DNA of 64,000 nt from assembly GCF_025561425.1 (NCBI RefSeq), contig NZ_CP094824.1:1488001-1552000 (forward strand). The letters are read 5' to 3'. Both the position numbers and the translations under genes were made by a program. Source of the stretch: Mammaliicoccus sciuri (lineage in GTDB: Bacteria; Bacillota; Bacilli; Staphylococcales; Staphylococcaceae). The notes beneath the pieces are model-generated. The model did no database searches. It was given only the letters and a program-made list of their open reading frames with translations, and was not told the origin of the DNA. Shown in pieces: positions 60,838 to 64,000 of this stretch (position 1 is the first letter of the stretch; every line of letters begins with the position of its first letter).

Positions 60838-61041
60838 ATGTTACATGAAACTTGGAAAGAAAATCACGTTATAAAACAAGTAGAAGTTACACATACAGAT
60901 GCACAAAAATTTAAAGTATCTGATATGTTAACAGTAGGTAAAACATACGATGTCGTTAATGAAACAGAAGAATATTATCAAATCATTGATAATTCTGGTC
61001 ATGTTGGCGGCTACTACAAAACATACTTTAAAGAAGTATAA
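60838..61041 (+). CDS. Small conserved protein (resembles DUF6501)
   Basis: 67 residues: ETWKENHVIKQVEVTHTDAQKF and VGKTYDVVNETEEYYQIIDNSGHVGGYYKTYFKEV suggest a small beta-barrel. I recall similar staphylococcal proteins of the DUF6501 family, but the function is unknown. GGAG ribosome site; 15 bases after the VOC gene; terminator at 61050-61087. Confidence 0.72.
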   Translation: MLHETWKENHVIKQVEVTHTDAQKFKVSDMLTVGKTYDVVNETEEYYQIIDNSGHVGGYYKTYFKEV

Positions 61042-61049
61042 ATATACGA

Positions 61050-61087
61050 TAAGAGTCTGATACATCTATATGTTCCGGGCTCTTTTT
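61050..61087 (+). terminator. Terminator after the DUF6501-like gene
   Basis: AGAGTCTG pairs with CGGGCTCT (including G-T pairs), followed by TTTTTT. Confidence 0.65.
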
Positions 61088-61119
61088 TAAGTTTATAAAA
61101 TGTACTAAAGGAGAACATA

Positions 61120-61917
61120 ATGGCTAATTTTAATAAATATTTAAACAACGACGAAACTATATATGATGACGCTTTGTCTATGATAAAGCTTAATAAGAAT
61201 ATACTTTTAAAAGGACCGACTGGTTCAGGAAAAACGAAACTCGCTGAAACACTTGCGAGAGATTTAAATAAACCAATGCATTCTGTAAACTGTTCTGTAG
61301 ATTTAGATGCAGAAAGCTTATTAGGTTTCAAAACAATTGAAACAAATGAACAAGGTCATCAACAAATCGTATTTATCGATGGACCTGTTATTAAAGCGAT
61401 GAAGAATGGTGACATTTTATATATCGATGAAATCAATATGGCGAAACCAGAAACGTTACCTATTTTAAATGGTGTATTAGATTTTAGAAGAGCGTTAACA
61501 AATCCATTTACTGGTGAAGTCGTACAAGCTAAAGAAGGATTTTCAGTCGTTGCCGCAATCAACGTAGGCTATATCGGAACGTTACCAATGAACGAAGCAT
61601 TAAAAAACAGATTCGTTGTCTTAGATATTGATTATATAGATGGTGAAACATTAAAAATGATTATTAAAGAACAAAGTGCATTACAAGATGATGAAATCAT
61701 CGATTCAATCGTTCAATTTAATAAAGATTTACGCATTATGTCGAGCCAAGGTCAAATTTCAGAAGAATCAGCGAGTATAAGAGCATTGATTGACTTAGCT
61801 GATTTAGCGACTGTTATTCCAGTTAGACGTGCGATTAAACGCGCCATTATAGACAAAATAGACGACGAAAGAGAACAACAAGCTATACAAAATGCTATTG
61901 AATTAATTTTCGAGTAA
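61120..61917 (+). CDS. MoxR/NorQ-type AAA+ ATPase
   Basis: 265 residues. Walker A is GPTGSGKT (32-39), Walker [14 protein letters not shown] (about 104-116), and an arginine-rich sensor region lies at [22 protein letters not shown]. Such ATPases work with VWA partner proteins as chaperones that activate or insert cofactors into target enzymes. The partner gene follows after 10 bases. Target unknown. Confidence 0.88.
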   Translation: MANFNKYLNNDETIYDDALSMIKLNKNILLKGPTGSGKTKLAETLARDLNKPMHSVNCSVDLDAESLLGFKTIETNEQGHQQIVFIDGPVIKAMKNGDILYIDEINMAKPETLPILNGVLDFRRALTNPFTGEVVQAKEGFSVVAAINVGYIGTLPMNEALKNRFVVLDIDYIDGETLKMIIKEQSALQDDEIIDSIVQFNKDLRIMSSQGQISEESASIRALIDLADLATVIPVRRAIKRAIIDKIDDEREQQAIQNAIELIFE

Positions 61918-61927
61918 GGAGAATATC

Positions 61928-63814
61928 ATGAGTGATCGTTTTATATTATTTAATGACGAACAAATCGATGCACAACAAATAATGATGTTAACTGATTTAG
62001 CTAAATTATTACTTGAAGATCCAAACGTTAAAGTTTCTTTCCAAAAATTCCAACACTATGATCCTATCAACAATACATGTAATGTAAGTTTCACATGGTT
62101 ACATCGACTCGAACACATTATAAATGCAGGGCTAAAATCTGACATCATGTTAGATACTCTAGGATTTAAACATACAGATCCAGGTATTTACAAAGAAGTA
62201 TTAGATGAGTCATTTGATCATATGAGCTTTTTCAAACAATTATTTATGCTTATTGAAGAATATCGTCTTTCAAATTTGATTATGTCTAAACGTCCAGTCA
62301 CTAAAAAGTTGTTTAAGCATAGATTGAACGTCAAAATCAAACAAAATAATAGTCAAATTCACGTTTATCAAACGAAGACAACTTATACAGACTTATTATT
62401 TTTAGCAATAGAACATGCGATTTTAAATGAAAATTTCATCAACAATATTTCAATAAATGAGGATTTTGATGATGCACTCGTACAAGTGTTTAATCGATTA
62501 ACCCAAATATTCAACTTGCAATCATCGGAAGATAGTTATGATCTAGCAGTAAGTATTATGATTTTAGTGGATTATTTATTAAAAGAAGATATGCTCAACC
62601 AGTATTATCATATCCCTGAGCGTATTTATCGTTCTTATGAAGAAGAATGGACTTTAGAAGATTTAAAACGTCAAGATGCAGCTAACTCTGATCAAAGTCA
62701 TGAACAAGAACATGATCCAGATGATATTGAAACTGCAGATGCTGAAACAAAGACGAACGACAGTCAAACTGACAGCAAATCTTATTTAGAAATGGAACTT
62801 CACGAAGGTGAAAATAGCGACATTCTGACAGATAACGATAGAGAAGGTGACGCTGGTGATGATATGACGGATATGATGGAGAAAAAAGGTAAGGGTTCTA
62901 ACAATACTTTAGATGATGAAGAGGGCGGCGCACAAGGTCTTAATCAGCAATATCAACTTAAAGGTATTAACCAAAATGTTTCTCTTACATTCAATCGACC
63001 ATATATTTTACCAACGCATATCGAAGCTTATAAAGAAGCTGTCGATAGTGTTCAGTTTGAAATAAAAGACTTAACGAGCATTATCCAAAAATCTATGAAT
63101 CATCAATATAGTGATATAAGAGAGAACTTAACTAAAGGTCGATTACAAAAGAATTTACTAAATTGGTTTATCGATGATCAATATAAACTATTCTTCAAAA
63201 AAGATGCATTTAGTAGAAAATTAGATGCAACATTTACATTATTAGTTGATGCATCAGCAAGTATGCATGACAAAATGGAAGAAACTAAAAAAGGTGTCGT
63301 CTTATTCCATGAAACACTGAAAAATTTAGATATTAAACATGAAATTCTTGGTTTTAGTGAGGATGCTTTTGAAGCTGATAAATTAAATCAACCTAATTCT
63401 ATTGAAGAACTTATCTTATATAATGAATCAACACTTAAACAGAATGATGCAAGAATTATGACACTAGAACCGCAAGATGATAATAGAGACGGTGTCGCAT
63501 TAAGAGTTGCAACTCAACATTTACTTCAAAGATCTGAGTCTCAAAAATTCTTAATTGTATTTTCTGACGGAGAACCTTCAGCTTTTGATTATGCAGAAGA
63601 CGGCATTATAGATACACATGAAGCTGTGATAGAAGCAGATAAACAAGGGATTTATGTCTTTAATGTATTCCTTAATCAAGACGTGATTGATGAAGCAACG
63701 AAAAAGACTGTTCATAACATCTATGGTAAACAAAGTTTATTTGTAGAAGGTGTTGAAAATTTACCATACCAGTTGGCACCGTTATTGAAAAAATTACTGT
63801 TGCAATCTATATAA
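61928..63814 (+). CDS. VWA-domain protein, CobT/NorD-like partner of the AAA ATPase
   Basis: 628 residues. An N-terminal helical region (about 1-235), a strongly acidic linker (about 245-345, with DQSHEQEHDPDDIETADAE), and a C-terminal von Willebrand A domain with an MIDAS-type motif DASASM (about 441-446) and IVFSDGEPSAFDYAEDG. This layout matches cobaltochelatase CobT and NorD. No cobalamin genes are nearby, so metal chelation in B12 synthesis is unlikely. Confidence 0.85.
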   Translation: MSDRFILFNDEQIDAQQIMMLTDLAKLLLEDPNVKVSFQKFQHYDPINNTCNVSFTWLHRLEHIINAGLKSDIMLDTLGFKHTDPGIYKEVLDESFDHMSFFKQLFMLIEEYRLSNLIMSKRPVTKKLFKHRLNVKIKQNNSQIHVYQTKTTYTDLLFLAIEHAILNENFINNISINEDFDDALVQVFNRLTQIFNLQSSEDSYDLAVSIMILVDYLLKEDMLNQYYHIPERIYRSYEEEWTLEDLKRQDAANSDQSHEQEHDPDDIETADAETKTNDSQTDSKSYLEMELHEGENSDILTDNDREGDAGDDMTDMMEKKGKGSNNTLDDEEGGAQGLNQQYQLKGINQNVSLTFNRPYILPTHIEAYKEAVDSVQFEIKDLTSIIQKSMNHQYSDIRENLTKGRLQKNLLNWFIDDQYKLFFKKDAFSRKLDATFTLLVDASASMHDKMEETKKGVVLFHETLKNLDIKHEILGFSEDAFEADKLNQPNSIEELILYNESTLKQNDARIMTLEPQDDNRDGVALRVATQHLLQRSESQKFLIVFSDGEPSAFDYAEDGIIDTHEAVIEADKQGIYVFNVFLNQDVIDEATKKTVHNIYGKQSLFVEGVENLPYQLAPLLKKLLLQSI

Positions 63815-63846
63815 TTAACAAACCTAAATAATAACATTCTTTTTTA

Positions 63847-63861
63847 AATTTTCAGAAATTT
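63847..63861 (+). promoter_or_regulatory. CodY box before brnQ
   Basis: AATTTTCAGAAATTT matches the CodY consensus AATTTTCWGAAAATT at 14 of 15 positions, 68 bases before the brnQ ATG. CodY represses branched-chain amino-acid uptake genes when Ile/Val and GTP are plentiful. Confidence 0.75.
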
Positions 63862-63928
63862 CATATAGACGAAAACAAACTGCAATGATAGAATATAAAT
63901 TATTGTAAGACGTAAAAGGAGTAAAATA

Positions 63929-64000
63929 TATGAACAAGAATATTTTTGTAGTAGGGTTTATGTTATTTGCGATATTCTTTGGTGCCGGGAACTTAATCTT
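63929..64000 (+). CDS. brnQ: Branched-chain amino acid transporter BrnQ, 3' truncated by window end
   Basis: The visible start MNKNIFVVGFMLFAIFFGAG then NLI is the conserved first helix of the BrnQ/LIVCS family of Na+-coupled Leu/Ile/Val transporters. AAAAGGAG precedes the ATG at 63929. Only 24 codons are in the window. A CodY-type box upstream agrees with the role. Confidence 0.88.

Noticed and set aside
61120-63814. Cobalamin-type cobaltochelatase genes
   Set aside because: Only the generic AAA/VWA architecture is shared; no CobN or other B12 genes are present.

Overview
The window is low-GC Firmicute chromosome of the Staphylococcaceae. Evidence for this is the gene order (recU-pbp2 diverging from yppE-ypsA-gpsB-rnpB-rlmL; thyA-dfrA; msrA-msrB-crr; arlRS-odhAB), bacillithiol genes (bshA, a bacilliredoxin), a YSIRK/LPXTG surface protein and B-type RNase P RNA. 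A ba3-type terminal oxidase operon, unusual for Staphylococcus sensu stricto, points to the Mammaliicoccus (former S. sciuri group)/Macrococcus side. That placement is inference; no rRNA is present to prove it.

Layout. 1-10.9 kb is a dense forward housekeeping run: DUF1405 protein (5' cut), YugP-like protease, MazG-like pyrophosphatase, bshA, cca, birA, dinG, asnS, dnaD, nth and a YpoC-like gene. 10.96-12.6 kb is an IS3-family element. 12.7-18.7 kb holds recU-pbp2 (reverse) and yppE, ypsA, gpsB, rnpB and rlmL (forward). 18.8-21.1 kb is a reverse ba3 oxidase operon (subunits IIa, II, I) whose subunit I carries an in-frame TGA where Trp is expected. 21.2-26 kb holds a double-headed dynamin-like GTPase, a 5'-3' exonuclease and an RNase HI-like gene. 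26.4-36.0 kb is a giant YSIRK...LPDTG adhesin of about 2,700 residues, split by a second IS3-family element.

36.1-46.9 kb holds an unknown 532-residue protein, a queuosine-precursor transporter with a preQ1-I riboswitch, a small zinc-finger protein, cvfC, a bacilliredoxin, an RsmJ-like methyltransferase, a 24-residue hydrophobic peptide, thyA, dfrA, a PlsC-like acyltransferase, degV, a YpmS-like gene, msrA, msrB, crr and a YozE-like gene. 46.9-48.4 kb is a third IS3-family element, placed in the loop of a terminator. 48.7-64 kb holds ctpA, a GNAT enzyme, murG, a PAP2 phosphatase, arlRS, odhAB, a VOC protein, a MoxR-type AAA ATPase with its VWA partner, and the start of brnQ.

Regulatory sites read directly are: a TGTGA-N6-TCACA operator before the oxidase operon; two copies of a promoter-like block, each with two Fur-box-like sites, before arlR; a cre-like site before odhA; and a CodY-box-like site before brnQ. 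Three intergenic loci carry tandem hairpin-forming repeats with a 39-40 bp period, one of eight exactly spaced units. With the duplicated Fur-type blocks these are the least explained structures in the window.
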